Shown: positions 1 through 9,400 of the stretch, piece by piece
Numbering within the stretch: position 1 is the stretch's first letter
How the letters are laid out: each line of letters begins with the position of its first letter
Source: an uncultured Prevotellaceae bacterium
Lineage (GTDB): Bacteria > Bacteroidota > Bacteroidia > Bacteroidales > Bacteroidaceae
Assembly: GCA_946644025.1 (NCBI GenBank)
Contig: CAMPCG010000076.1
Coordinates: 1-10,255 of the forward strand
DNA length: 10,255 nt
Direction of reading: 5' to 3'
Notes under the pieces: generated by a model
Database searches by the model: none
Seen by the model: only the letters and a program-made list of their open reading frames with translations
What the model was told of the DNA's origin: nothing
Made by a program: the position numbers and the translations under genes

Positions 1-1420
1 TCGGGTCGGCGTCGGGGCCCCAGGCGTCGTTGGCAGCCTCGGCGTAGGCCAGGAACATCTCCGTGTAGCGTATGCGGGGGTAGATGTGGTACTGGGTGAG
101 GCTGGAGCTGGGGTTCACGCTGACGTCGTCGCGGAGCAGCTTGCAGAGATAATAGCCGGTGCGTGTAGACTTCTCGACGTTGTTGAGGTTGTCGTCCAGC
201 TTGCTGTCTTCGTTGGGCATTCCCACGCCCGTGAGGATTAAGGCCCTCTTGAACGTCATGCCGTTATAGATAATGGTGTTGGCCAGGCGCGGGTCGCGGT
301 TGGCGTAGGGGTTCTGGGGGTCGTATCCCGACTTGGGGTCGGTGATGGGCCGTCCGTTGCTCATGGGGAAGGCGTCGACCAGGTTCTGCGACGGGTTCAC
401 CTGTCCGGCACCATAGAGTGTCGGGGGGAAGTTTGCCCGCTCCTGGTCGTTGTTGTTGTGGCGGTCTTCGCGCCACAGCATCTCGGCCATCTCGGAAGCC
501 TCGGGGAGGAGCTTCGTCTTGTTCTTGTACCAGGTGTTGCCCGTCTTGTCGAATCCCTCCAGGCCGTTGATGCGCTTCAGGACGTTGGCACAGATTGAGG
601 CGGCCTCGGCGGAGGTGACGCCGCTCTGGTCGCGGAAGGCGGGACTTGCTGCCAGCAGGGCCACCTGGGCCTTGATGGCCTCGGCCACCTTTCCTGAGAG
701 GAGACCTTTGGACCTTGCGCCGAAGACGAGCTCGTAGCCGGTCTTCTCGGCACCGAGGGCCAGATACTTGGCGGGAATCTCGCTGGTGTTGCTGATGTTG
801 GCATAGTCTGGCGGGAGCAGTGCGATGGCGCTGTCGCAGTCGGCGAAGCACTGCTTGACGCAGTCGGAGAAGAGGGCACGCGGCTGGTTGAAGTCTGAGC
901 TACCGTCTTCAAAGGTGGTGAGCAGGGGCACGCCGTAGAGCTTGCCGTCGTCGGCATAGCCTCCGTGGGCCTGCAGCAGGTAGTAGTAGAGAAGGGCGCG
1001 AAGGCCGAGAGCCTCACCCTTCAGGCGGTCGATGAACATCTGCTGCTTTGACGTGGCGCTGGGTGCCCACTTGACGTTCTCGACGACGGAAAGGAACTTG
1101 TTGATGTACTGTATGCCGTCCTTGCAGCTGTTCCATTGCGACATGGGGTCGTAGTCGGAAGCCCACGAGCCTGTCGCCATGTTCAGATAGACGCTGCTCG
1201 TCACGTTGGTCACGGCGTCGTCGGTGGCAATGTCGGTCGTGGTGGTCGTCAGGTAGGGAAGGCGCCCGTAGCCGTACATCTGCAGGCCGTAGGCGTAGGC
1301 AGACTCTTCGTACATGGCGTTCTCCTGACGCTTGTTTTCCTCTGCGGGCTCGAACATGTCCTCGCAGGAGCAGAAAACGAGGAGACCGATAAAATACAAT
1401 ATAATGTTTCTTGTCTTCAT
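1..1420 (-). CDS. SusD/RagB-family glycan-binding outer-membrane lipoprotein (pair 2), C-terminus cut off by window edge
   Basis: This is a surface lipoprotein expected to cap the SusC-type barrel encoded just upstream and to bind glycan fragments. The ATG at 1420 follows an AAGAAG stretch and opens a lipoprotein signal: basic MKTRN, a hydrophobic run, then FCSC. Cys19 is the likely lipidated residue, followed by acidic E20 and D21, as in many surface-exported lipoproteins of this phylum. The SusD helical core is visible at about residues 135-154 (GEALGLRALLYYYLLQ, then HGG). Later come NPYANRDPRL and, near the edge, RYTEMFLAYAEAANDAWG, both typical of SusD homologs. About 473 residues are visible; family members usually run to 500-650, so roughly the last 100 are probably missing. 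Only 13 bases separate it from the susC 2 stop, so the two are almost certainly co-transcribed. The ligand is unknown. Confidence 0.95.
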   Translation of the reverse strand, partial: MKTRNIILYFIGLLVFCSCEDMFEPAEENKRQENAMYEESAYAYGLQMYGYGRLPYLTTTTTDIATDDAVTNVTSSVYLNMATGSWASDYDPMSQWNSCKDGIQYINKFLSVVENVKWAPSATSKQQMFIDRLKGEALGLRALLYYYLLQAHGGYADDGKLYGVPLLTTFEDGSSDFNQPRALFSDCVKQCFADCDSAIALLPPDYANISNTSEIPAKYLALGAEKTGYELVFGARSKGLLSGKVAEAIKAQVALLAASPAFRDQSGVTSAEAASICANVLKRINGLEGFDKTGNTWYKNKTKLLPEASEMAEMLWREDRHNNNDQERANFPPTLYGAGQVNPSQNLVDAFPMSNGRPITDPKSGYDPQNPYANRDPRLANTIIYNGMTFKRALILTGVGMPNEDSKLDDNLNNVEKSTRTGYYLCKLLRDDVSVNPSSSLTQYHIYPRIRYTEMFLAYAEAANDAWGPDADP

Positions 1421-1433
1421 CTTCTTAATATTT

Positions 1434-4349
1434 TTAGAGGGTTACCTTTACACCAAGATTGTAGAAGCGGGTCTGCGGCGCATAGCCGATGCTGGTCTCC
1501 ATCAGCTTGCGGTTCTTCGAAATAGTGAGCAGGTCGTTTCCGTTCAGATAGACGGAGAGGGCCTTCACCCACTTGCCTTCGAACATCTGCTTGGGGAAGT
1601 CGTAGGTGAGCTGCACCTTGCGCAGGTTGAAGCGGTCTGTGCTGTAAATCCAGAACGTGGAGACCGCCGCGTTGTTGGCGTGGCTCATGGTGGTCAGACG
1701 TGGGTGGGTGGCGACGTCGGCCGTCTCGGCGGTCCAGCGGCCGCGGGCGTTGACCGAGTACTTGTCGCTGCCCTGCATGTTGTAGTAGGAGTTGTTCTTC
1801 GTGGCGTAGGCACCGAACTGTCCGTTGCCGACGATGAAGAGCGTGAAGTCCTTGTACTTGAGCGTGAGGTTGACGCCGAGCGTGAGCGGTGCGCCGTAGG
1901 TGCCGTCCTTGCCCAGGTAGACCTGGTCCTTGGTGTTGATGGTTCCGTCGCCGTTGACGTCAACGTACTTCAGGTCGCCCGGCTGGATGGTGCCGCCAAT
2001 CTGCGACTTGGGCAGGCCCTCCTTCAGGGTGTACTTCGTCTTGCCGTCGGCACCGACGGTAGCGTCGAAGTCGCTGAGGGGGTAGAAACCGACGCACTGG
2101 TAGCCCCAGATGGCGTCGAGCGGGCGGCCCTCTATGCGCTGGTAGTCATACTCTACGACTTCGTCGTAAGTGGAGTTGTTGGTCTTGAGCCAAGTGCCGA
2201 CGACTCCGAGCTTGGCGTGTACCTGGCCGAACTGCTTCTGGGCGGTGACGCTGAAGTCGAGGCCCTTGCGGTTCTCCACGTCGTTGTTGATGGCCGGCTT
2301 GAACGAGCTGCCCGAGAGTCCTCCCGACAGGTGAGAGGGTAGGGTAGAGGGGTTCTGGATGATGAAGCCGTCCATGTTGGTGTTGAAGAAGGTAAGCTCT
2401 GTGGAGATGAGCTTGTCGAAGAACGAGCCGCGCAGGCTTACCGACCACTCTTTGCGGTGGATGAAGTCGAGGGCGGGGTTGCGGCCCGAGCGTGAGAAGG
2501 TGAGGTCGGCCGTAGCGCCTTCGTTCCAGGTGAAGCCGCTGCCGGCGGTCTCCCACACAGCGTCGTAGATGTAGTAGTAGTTACTGTTCAGGTAGACGTC
2601 GATGTCCTCCTTGAGGTCGCTATAGGAAGCGCTGATGAGCAGGTCGTCGACGAAGCTGTCCTTCATGAAGCTCTCCTTGGCAATGTTCCATCCCAGCGTG
2701 AACGAGGGCGAGATGGCGTTGCGGTGTCCCTCGGCCAGTCTGGCTGAGTGCACGCCGGCCAGGGAGATGTCGGCAAAGTACCGGCACATATAGTCGTAGC
2801 CGGCCTGCAGGCCCAGGTTGGCGTTGGCGTAGCGGTGGTATTGGCCGCTGGACGTCGTGGTGAACATGTTTCCGAGGAGCATACCCGTCACGTGGTGCTT
2901 TCCGGCGAACGTGTTCTCGTAGTCGAAGTGTCCGTTCCAGCTGATGGTCTGGCGGTAGGCGGAGTTCGACATGTTCATGTGTCCGGTGATGATTTCGTCG
3001 CCCTGCTGCTTGAGGGCCACGATGGCGTCCTTAGCGTTGTAGTTACTCCAGGTGGGGATGAATACCGCATACTTGTTGTCGTAGGACAGGCTGTAGTTGG
3101 CGGCATAGTCGATGGAGAACATCGTCTTGAAGGAGAGTCCCTTGAGGAACTTGTTCATGTCGTAGTTGATGCCAGCGTCGAACTGGAACTGCCGGCTGAC
3201 GTCCTTGGTCTTTCCGCCGAAGTAGCAGTCGGCGATGGCGTTCGACGTGGTCTGTGTCGTGCCGCCGGGGAAGTATTTACCCTGGTAGAGGTTGAGCGAC
3301 TTCCCCAGCATGGCCATGGCCTTCGAGGCGTTGGGGTCTACCATGTCTATGTCGATGAGCGGGGCGGCGTTCTCGGGGAAGTTGGGACGCATGGTGGCGG
3401 CAGCGCTCCAGAAGTCGCCCTTGTTCTTGTTGGCGTTGTAGAACGTGGCGCTGGCGTTGGCATATCCCTTGACGAGCTTGTTGATGACGAGGTCGACGTT
3501 GCCGCGCACGCTGAAGCGGTCGGTGTAGTTCTCCTTTGCCTCGCCGAAGTTGATGAGGTCTTCTACACGATAGTAGTTGATGTTGGTGTAGAAGTGTGCG
3601 CGTGTGCCTCCGCCCTGTATCTCGAGCGTGCCCTCCGTGCGGTTGTATGCCTTGCGAACATACTCGTCGGAGTAGTAGTTCACGTTGGGGTAGCGGTAGG
3701 GGTTGGCGCCAGTGGCGTGGTTGTAGATGTCCTGCTGGGTGTATCGCTCTCCGCTGGCCAGTGCGTCGTTGATGCAGGCCTCGTTGTAGAGCGTCATGTA
3801 CTCTGCCGAGCCGAGGTATTCGGGAAACTCCTTTGCGAAGTGGAATCCCGTGTTGGCGTTGGCCTTGATCTGCAGTCCGTCTACCGTTCCGCGCTTGGTG
3901 GTGATGAGTATGGCACCCTTGGCGGCCTTCGCTCCGTAGAGCACCACGGCCTGCGCTCCCTTGAGGAAGGTAATCTGCTCTATCTCCGAGGGCAGCACGT
4001 TGTTGGAGGGGCGCTTCACGCCGTCGATGATGACGAGCGGCAGGTTGCTGTTGTCGTTGTTGTCGAGGCGTTCGTTGTCCATTCCCCAGAGGTTGTTGCC
4101 GTTCCATCCGCCTACGAGGGCATAGAGGTCTTCGAGGCTGCTCGTGGTGTAGTCCTTCTTCTGGAGCTCTTCCATGTCGACGTATGAGATGCCTCCCAGC
4201 AGGTGGTCGGCGTCCTTGTCGCGGAAGGCCACGTGGACTTTCTTTTTCACCACTGCTGAGTCGGCGTCGGCAACGGCTTGGGCACTGGCTGTCAGCGGCA
4301 ATGCTGCAAGCATGGCAAAGAGAAATATGTCTGTTTTCATCTTTTTCAT
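1434..4349 (-). CDS. SusC/RagA-family TonB-dependent outer-membrane transporter (pair 2), lacking the N-terminal carboxypeptidase-regulatory-like domain
   Basis: This 971-residue outer-membrane barrel should import oligosaccharides using TonB energy, together with the SusD-like protein encoded 13 bases downstream. The start is placed at the ATG at 4349 (MKKMKTD); the frame stays open to a GTG at 4391, but that lies inside a heptamer repeat and would add residues before a normal signal peptide. Signal cleavage is likely after ASA (residue 23). A short linker with KKKVHVAF (35-42) may contain the TonB box. The plug follows: LLGGISYVDMEEL, LVIIDGVKRPSNN, then EIEQITFLKG and AKGAILITTKRG, ending near residue 154. 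The rest is barrel, with an EF-hand-like loop DVNGDGTINTKD at 797-808 and a C-terminal YLNGNDLLTISK segment. The roughly 75-residue domain that precedes the plug in most SusC proteins is absent. I recall a recognisable SusC subgroup with this short N-terminus. Substrate unknown. Confidence 0.96.
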   Translation of the reverse strand: MKKMKTDIFLFAMLAALPLTASAQAVADADSAVVKKKVHVAFRDKDADHLLGGISYVDMEELQKKDYTTSSLEDLYALVGGWNGNNLWGMDNERLDNNDNSNLPLVIIDGVKRPSNNVLPSEIEQITFLKGAQAVVLYGAKAAKGAILITTKRGTVDGLQIKANANTGFHFAKEFPEYLGSAEYMTLYNEACINDALASGERYTQQDIYNHATGANPYRYPNVNYYSDEYVRKAYNRTEGTLEIQGGGTRAHFYTNINYYRVEDLINFGEAKENYTDRFSVRGNVDLVINKLVKGYANASATFYNANKNKGDFWSAAATMRPNFPENAAPLIDIDMVDPNASKAMAMLGKSLNLYQGKYFPGGTTQTTSNAIADCYFGGKTKDVSRQFQFDAGINYDMNKFLKGLSFKTMFSIDYAANYSLSYDNKYAVFIPTWSNYNAKDAIVALKQQGDEIITGHMNMSNSAYRQTISWNGHFDYENTFAGKHHVTGMLLGNMFTTTSSGQYHRYANANLGLQAGYDYMCRYFADISLAGVHSARLAEGHRNAISPSFTLGWNIAKESFMKDSFVDDLLISASYSDLKEDIDVYLNSNYYYIYDAVWETAGSGFTWNEGATADLTFSRSGRNPALDFIHRKEWSVSLRGSFFDKLISTELTFFNTNMDGFIIQNPSTLPSHLSGGLSGSSFKPAINNDVENRKGLDFSVTAQKQFGQVHAKLGVVGTWLKTNNSTYDEVVEYDYQRIEGRPLDAIWGYQCVGFYPLSDFDATVGADGKTKYTLKEGLPKSQIGGTIQPGDLKYVDVNGDGTINTKDQVYLGKDGTYGAPLTLGVNLTLKYKDFTLFIVGNGQFGAYATKNNSYYNMQGSDKYSVNARGRWTAETADVATHPRLTTMSHANNAAVSTFWIYSTDRFNLRKVQLTYDFPKQMFEGKWVKALSVYLNGNDLLTISKNRKLMETSIGYAPQTRFYNLGVKVTL

Positions 4350-4378
4350 ATTCGTTATTTGTTTAGCGGTAGCAAATT

Positions 4379-4406
4379 GTTTACTATTCACTTTTCACCC
4401 TTTACC
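4379..4406 (-). repeat. Four tandem heptamers overlapping the susD 1 stop codon
   Basis: On the minus strand four consecutive 7-base units can be read: GGTAAAG, GGTGAAA, AGTGAAT and AGTAAAC, with the shared pattern RGTRAAN. The first unit contains the TAA stop of the upstream susD-like gene. The rest fill half of the 52-base spacer before susC 2. The unit length is exact across all four copies, which argues against chance. I infer a short repetitive spacer of the kind seen between genes in this phylum; any function is unknown. Confidence 0.6.
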
Positions 4407-6405
4407 ATCCGGGATTCTGGGGGAATCCTTCGTAGAGATAGATGTCCTTGTCGGGAAGTGGGAACCAGTAGTGCTTTGCCTCCAGATGCCTCACTATGAG
4501 TTCTTCCTTGTGGAAGTTTCCTACCTTTGCGTCCTTGGGGTCGTGGCTCTTGAACCAGTCGTCGCTCTCCAGTCGCTCGAACTCGTGCGAGTATTTCACG
4601 GTGTAGGGCGGCTCGGTGAGCAGCAGCCAGCGCTGCAGGTCGCACCAGCGGAATCCCTCGAACGAGAGCTCCACGGCACGCTCGCGCCGCACCTCGTCGA
4701 TGAAGTGCTCGCGGGTGTCCATGAACTGGGGCTGGACGTGCTCCATGGGATATTCGTCGGAGTTCACGCGGTCGCGCAGGGCGTTGATGGCGTCGACGGC
4801 CGAGAGCGACGGGCAGTAGACGGGCCGGTCCTTGAGCTGCTTGGCGCTGGTGGCGATGGCGGCCTGTGCCTCGGCATACATCAGGTAGATGTCGGCCAGG
4901 CGCATGTAGGGCAGGTAGCTGTGGAAGCAGTTGCCGGCTTCCCATCCGTAGCACCAACGGTCGAGCTCGTTACACTGGTGGGGTATGAGCTTCTGGATGA
5001 AGTAGCCCGTGCTGCTGCCGTTGTCGATGGCGCGCATGGCTCCGCCGGTGTAGAGCGAGCAGTAGTCGAGCTTCAGCTTCTTCTGGGCGTCGGTGAAGTT
5101 CTCCGTGTTGAGCACGTAGTGGAAGCCGTCGAACACGATGTCGTGGTAGAATCGCGGGTCGCGGTTCTTGTAGGGATGCTCGGGGTCCCAGTCGGCGTCG
5201 GGGTTGAGCACGTATTCACCGTTCTTGACGAGGTAGATGGGCTGTCCGTTGGCCATTCCGTACTGGTCGATGAGGTTGGCCGTGGGGTGGTGGATGATGT
5301 TGTCGTGGGGAACGATGCCCAGCACCTTCGGGCCGAAGATCTTCGAGGTGTTCCAGTTGGACACGTCGGCATCCGAGAGTCCGCGGAAGATGGCCTCGCA
5401 CGTGCCGGGCTGCAGCCAGTTCTGTCCGTGGGTGTAGAAGATGTCGGAGTAGTTGGTCTCGTAGTCCTCGTTGCGCTCGTGGTCGTAGATGTTGTTGTAC
5501 TTATAGTCTGCCAGGTGGTATTTGACGGTCTTTCTGGTCACCATCTCCAGTGCCCTTCCCAGTGTCTCGGCGGCCTTCTGGCAGTACTTGGTGTCGTAGT
5601 CGTAGGTCTTGCCGTTGCTGCTGGCTCCGAGTAGCTGGGCCACGAGGCCGTCCTTGGTCTTCTCAAACTCCTTCATGAGGGGCGAGCCGGCCCAGAGGTA
5701 GCACTTGCCCAGGTAGCAGAGGGCGGTGAACTTGTTGACGCGCAGGTCGTTCTTTCCCGATGTCTGCATACCGGCCAGCGTCTCGTCCCAGTCCAGGGGC
5801 AGCAGCTCGTAGGCTTTTTCAAAGTCCTGGGCGCAACGGTCGGCACACTCCTGGAACGAGAGCCGTGGCAGCTCGGGTATGGCCGTGGCCTCGTAGGCCT
5901 TGTCGATGTAGGGCAGTCCGCCGAAGTAGCATATCAGCTCGAAGTGCCACCAGGCGCGGAAGAAGTACATCTGTCCGAGCAGTATGTCGCGCTCCTCGTC
6001 GGTGCCTATGAGCGACTTGATGTTCTCCATGCCCATGTTGCACTTGCGGATGCTGTACCAGGCGTTCTTCCACAGTGAGCTGCGCTCGCCGTTCAGCCAG
6101 CACTGGCCGTTGTTCCACACGTTGCGGTAGTTGCCCAGGTCCACCTGGTGGTCCATGTGCGAGAAGCCTTCAGGGTTGTGTACGGCGTCGTCGCCGAAGT
6201 TCCACGAGGTGCAGTAGCTCACCTGCTGCTTGTTAGGAATGAGGCTGTAAATTTCCTCGATATATCCCTGGAAGTTGCGGTAGTTCTTGAAGGCCTCGTC
6301 CTCGGCCACGATGGACTCGGGGTCCTTGTCGAGCCAGTCGGAGCACGACGTGAGGGCTGCACCGCCGGCCAGCATGAGCAGCGAACCGCACAGAAGGGAT
6401 TTCAT
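4402..6405 (-). CDS. SusD/RagB-family glycan-binding outer-membrane lipoprotein (pair 1)
   Basis: This 667-residue surface lipoprotein is the expected partner of SusC 1, capturing glycan fragments above the barrel. I chose the ATG at 6405 because it gives a compact lipoprotein signal: MKSLLCGSLLMLAGGAALTSC, with lipobox LTSC and lipidated Cys21. An in-frame ATG at 6423 would add MEYYNR. The mature start CSDWLDKDPES is typical of the family. Core motifs are GQMYFFRAWWHFE (144-156) with FGGLPY, LRVNKFTALCYLGKCYLW, HPYKNRDPRF, YLPYMRLADIYLMYAEAQ (about 495-512), and RRERAVELSFEGFRWCDLQRW, a stretch at about 573-593, with the chain ending in NPGW. It is at the long end of the family. The mature chain has 16 cysteines besides the lipidated one, an unusually high number. 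It lies 78 bases after susC 1 and 52 before susC 2. Ligand unknown. Confidence 0.96.
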   Translation of the reverse strand: MKSLLCGSLLMLAGGAALTSCSDWLDKDPESIVAEDEAFKNYRNFQGYIEEIYSLIPNKQQVSYCTSWNFGDDAVHNPEGFSHMDHQVDLGNYRNVWNNGQCWLNGERSSLWKNAWYSIRKCNMGMENIKSLIGTDEERDILLGQMYFFRAWWHFELICYFGGLPYIDKAYEATAIPELPRLSFQECADRCAQDFEKAYELLPLDWDETLAGMQTSGKNDLRVNKFTALCYLGKCYLWAGSPLMKEFEKTKDGLVAQLLGASSNGKTYDYDTKYCQKAAETLGRALEMVTRKTVKYHLADYKYNNIYDHERNEDYETNYSDIFYTHGQNWLQPGTCEAIFRGLSDADVSNWNTSKIFGPKVLGIVPHDNIIHHPTANLIDQYGMANGQPIYLVKNGEYVLNPDADWDPEHPYKNRDPRFYHDIVFDGFHYVLNTENFTDAQKKLKLDYCSLYTGGAMRAIDNGSSTGYFIQKLIPHQCNELDRWCYGWEAGNCFHSYLPYMRLADIYLMYAEAQAAIATSAKQLKDRPVYCPSLSAVDAINALRDRVNSDEYPMEHVQPQFMDTREHFIDEVRRERAVELSFEGFRWCDLQRWLLLTEPPYTVKYSHEFERLESDDWFKSHDPKDAKVGNFHKEELIVRHLEAKHYWFPLPDKDIYLYEGFPQNPGW

Positions 6406-6425
6406 TCTATTATAGTATTCCATAT

Positions 6426-6438
6426 TATATATATATAT
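6426..6438. repeat. TA dinucleotide run just upstream of susD 1
   Basis: Thirteen alternating T/A bases lie 20-32 bases upstream of the chosen susD 1 ATG and immediately beyond the alternative ATG at 6423. The surrounding spacer is also A/T-rich and carries an 8-base direct repeat TTCGATTT at 6438-6445 and 6454-6461. A/T-rich, unstructured sequence before starts is usual for this phylum and may aid ribosome loading. Length variation of such a run by slippage is possible but not shown. Confidence 0.55.
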
Positions 6439-6483
6439 TCGATTTACGTTATTTTCGATTTCCCAAATCTCAGACCTCTAATC

Positions 6484-9400
6484 TTAGATGTAGAGCTTGA
6501 ATCCGAAGTTGTAGCGCCTGACGGTGGGGTAGGCACCTCCGCTTCCGCTCCATCCGTAGTTGCTCTCTCGGTCGTCGGGCATCTTGGTGATGAGGAAGAG
6601 GTTGTTGCCGTTGACGTAGAGCTTGAGGCTTGAGAAGCCCAGCTTCTTAATCCATCCCTTGGTCCAGGTGTAGGCCAGCTCGACGTTCTTCAGTCGGAAG
6701 TAGGAGCCGTCGTAGAGATACTGTGTGCCGTCGTTGTAGTAAACCTGCGTGGTGAATCTTGGCACTACCACTTCGCCGCCCATGTCCATGGGGTTCCACC
6801 ACTTGCCGTTGTCGTAGGCGGTGAGGAGCTGTGAGCCGAAGGAGACGAGGCCCACGTCGCGCGTCACGCCCGTCACGCCGTAGAGCTGTGCGAAGCAGCT
6901 CCAGCCCTTCCATTCCCATCCGATGGTGGCGTTGTAGGTGTGCTCGGGGGTGCCGGTGTAGCCGTAGGGGGCCTGGTCGTTGGTCTCGTCGACGACGCCG
7001 TCGCCGTTGAAGTCGACGATGTAGTGGTCGCCTATGAGCACCTGGTTGTCGTTGGTCTGCTTGGCGGGCAGGCTGTAGAGCTCGTCGTAGGTGCTGATGA
7101 AGCCGTTGTCGATAAACGAGTGGTACTGGTCGTTGGCATAGCCCTGCGCCTTGCGGTAGGCGGGAATCAGTGCGGGGTCGTCCTTTAATATAATACGGTT
7201 ACGCGCGTACGTGTAGTTGGTGTTTGCCCAGAAGCGCATACCGTTGGCAAGCACCTTGTTGAAGCGCAGCTCGAGCTCGAATCCCGAGTTTTTGATCTTT
7301 CCTTTGTTGACGTCGGGGGTCTTGGCTGCTCCGTAGTAGGAGGGCACGGAGCGGTCGGCTCCGAAGATGAAGATGTCGTAGCGGTCGTCGCGGAACCAGT
7401 CGAAGCTACCGGCGAACATACCGTTGCCGAAGGCGTAGTCGAAACCGAGGTTCATCTTCTTCACCGTGGCCCAGCGCAGGTCGGGGTTGGCGATGCTGGC
7501 CTCCTTGTAGCCGGTGAAGACGCTGTTGGTGCCGTCGGTGTTCATCTTGAACGGACCTACGACCTCCCATCCCGTGATGTAGGCCCAGCGGTCGCCGGCG
7601 CTGTCGTCACCAATCTCGCCGATGGAGCCGCGAATCTTGAACATGTCGACGATGCCCTTGTCCTTGAGGGGCTTCATGAACTTCTCCTCCGAGAGCATCC
7701 ATCCGGCGGCTCCCGAGCAGAAGAAGGCGAAGCGGTTGTCGGGCGAGAACTTCTGCGAGCCGTTGTAGGCACCGTTGAACTCGGCGAAGTAGCGGCTCTT
7801 ATAGTCGTAGGTGGTGCGGAACACCCAGTCCTCGCGGCGGAACTCCAGGTCGGCGTTGCCGGCGTTGATGCGGCGCTTCCAGTTGCCCATGACCGACACG
7901 TTGTGGTCGCCCAGCTGGCGGCCCCAGAAGAGCTGCAGCGACATCTCCGTGGCGCGGCTGGTTCTGCTCACAGAGCCCGGAGCCGTCGTCCAGTCCACCT
8001 TCTCGTAGAAGTCGAAGCCCGTGGTGGGGTCAATGAGCGACTCGTACATCAGCTGGCCGTCCTCAGGCAGCATATAGGCGCGCTTCGAGGCGTGGTTGGT
8101 GGCATCGATACCGCGCTCACCCTCGTCGAACTGGTTGTCCCACGAGATGGTGCCGCGGGCCACGAGGCCCTTGGTCACGAAGTCCAGGTTCTGCTCGAGC
8201 GAGAAGTCGGTGAACACGCGTGTAATAGTTTTTAAGGTGTAGCCGGCCGTGGCAACACCCTGGGGAGAGTTCTCGATGTTCGACGCCAGGGGGTAGTAGC
8301 CCCACGAGCCGTCGGAGAACTGCACGGGGAAGAGGTTGGGCGGCATACGGTAGGCACCCATCCAGTGCTGCTGCTGGAACCACTCGCCGCTGTTGCCCCA
8401 GTAGTAGCGGGGCGTCTTCTGGCGGGCGTTGGAGCCGGCAAGGTTCACGTGGAACTGGGTGGTCTTCGTAATCTGGAAGTCCAGGTTGGAGCGCACGTTC
8501 AGGCGGTTGTAGCTGTAGCCGCCCTCGTAGCCCTGGTGGTTGTCCCATATCTTGGTCATGTCGCCCTCGTTCTGGTAGTCGAAGGCCACGAAGTACTTCA
8601 CGTACTGCGTACCGCCCGAGAAGTTGAGGTTGGCGTTATAGGACATGGCGGTGTTCTTGAACATCTCGTCCTGCCAGTCCACGTTTGCGTAGCGCTCGGC
8701 CTGGCTGTAGTCGCCCAAGTAGTTGCCCTGGGCGTCGTAGTTGGGCTTCACGGTGTGGTCCTGGTTGCGGAAGAGATTGATGAAGGTCTGTGGACGGTAG
8801 TAGGCCCACGAGGCGTCGCCGCCCAGTGCCAGCTCGTGCTCGACGGCTTGGTTGCGGAGCATATAGCCGTCGTAGGAGTCGTACTTGCGCGGCAGCTTCG
8901 ACACGGCCTTCAGCGTGGCGTTGAAGCCCACGTCGATGCGGGCCTTGCCCTCCACACCGCGCTTGGTGGTGATGAGGATGACGCCGTTGGCACCCTCCAC
9001 ACCGTAGACGGCGGTGGCCGAGGCGTCCTTCAGCACGGAGACGGTGGCCACCGACGAGATGTCGACCGACTTGATCTCGCGCTTCACGCCGTCGACGAGA
9101 ATCAGCGGCTGGGCATCCTGGTTCCAGGCCGACGCACCGCGGATGTAGATGCGCGGGTCTTCCTCGCCGGGCTGGCCCGAAGAGGCAATGGTGGCAATAC
9201 CGGGAAGGTTACCCGTCAGGGCGGCGCTCACACTGCCTATACCGGCCGAGCGCTCCAGCACCTCGCCGGTGGTCTGCGTGATGGCACCCACCACCGAGGC
9301 CTTCTTCTGCTGGCCGTAACCTACCACTACCACTTCATCCAGGTGGGCGTCGTCTTCCTCCAGCGTCACTTTGTTGAAGCGCTCGGCAGAGACGCGCACT

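Noticed and set aside
1332..2342. 336-codon plus-strand frame crossing the susC 2 / susD 2 junction
   Set aside because: Crosses two genes on the opposite strand and its composition is typical of an antisense frame.
2748..4187. 479-codon open frame on the plus strand opposite susC 2
   Set aside because: Same reason: antisense shadow with repetitive V/G/E content and no recognisable motif.
4350..4391. GTG start at 4391 for susC 2
   Set aside because: It falls in the heptamer repeat and places 14 residues before a normal signal peptide; the ATG at 4349 fits better.
4350..4401. Internal promoter before susC 2 (ACAATTTG)
   Set aside because: The box matches only the TTTG half of the -7 consensus and lacks the TA; co-transcription is the simpler reading.
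4174..5634. 486-codon open frame on the plus strand opposite susD 1 and the start of susC 2
   Set aside because: It lies antisense to strongly supported susCD genes, its translation is a low-complexity V/G/E/L-rich string with no domain, and such frames are expected opposite G+C-rich genes.
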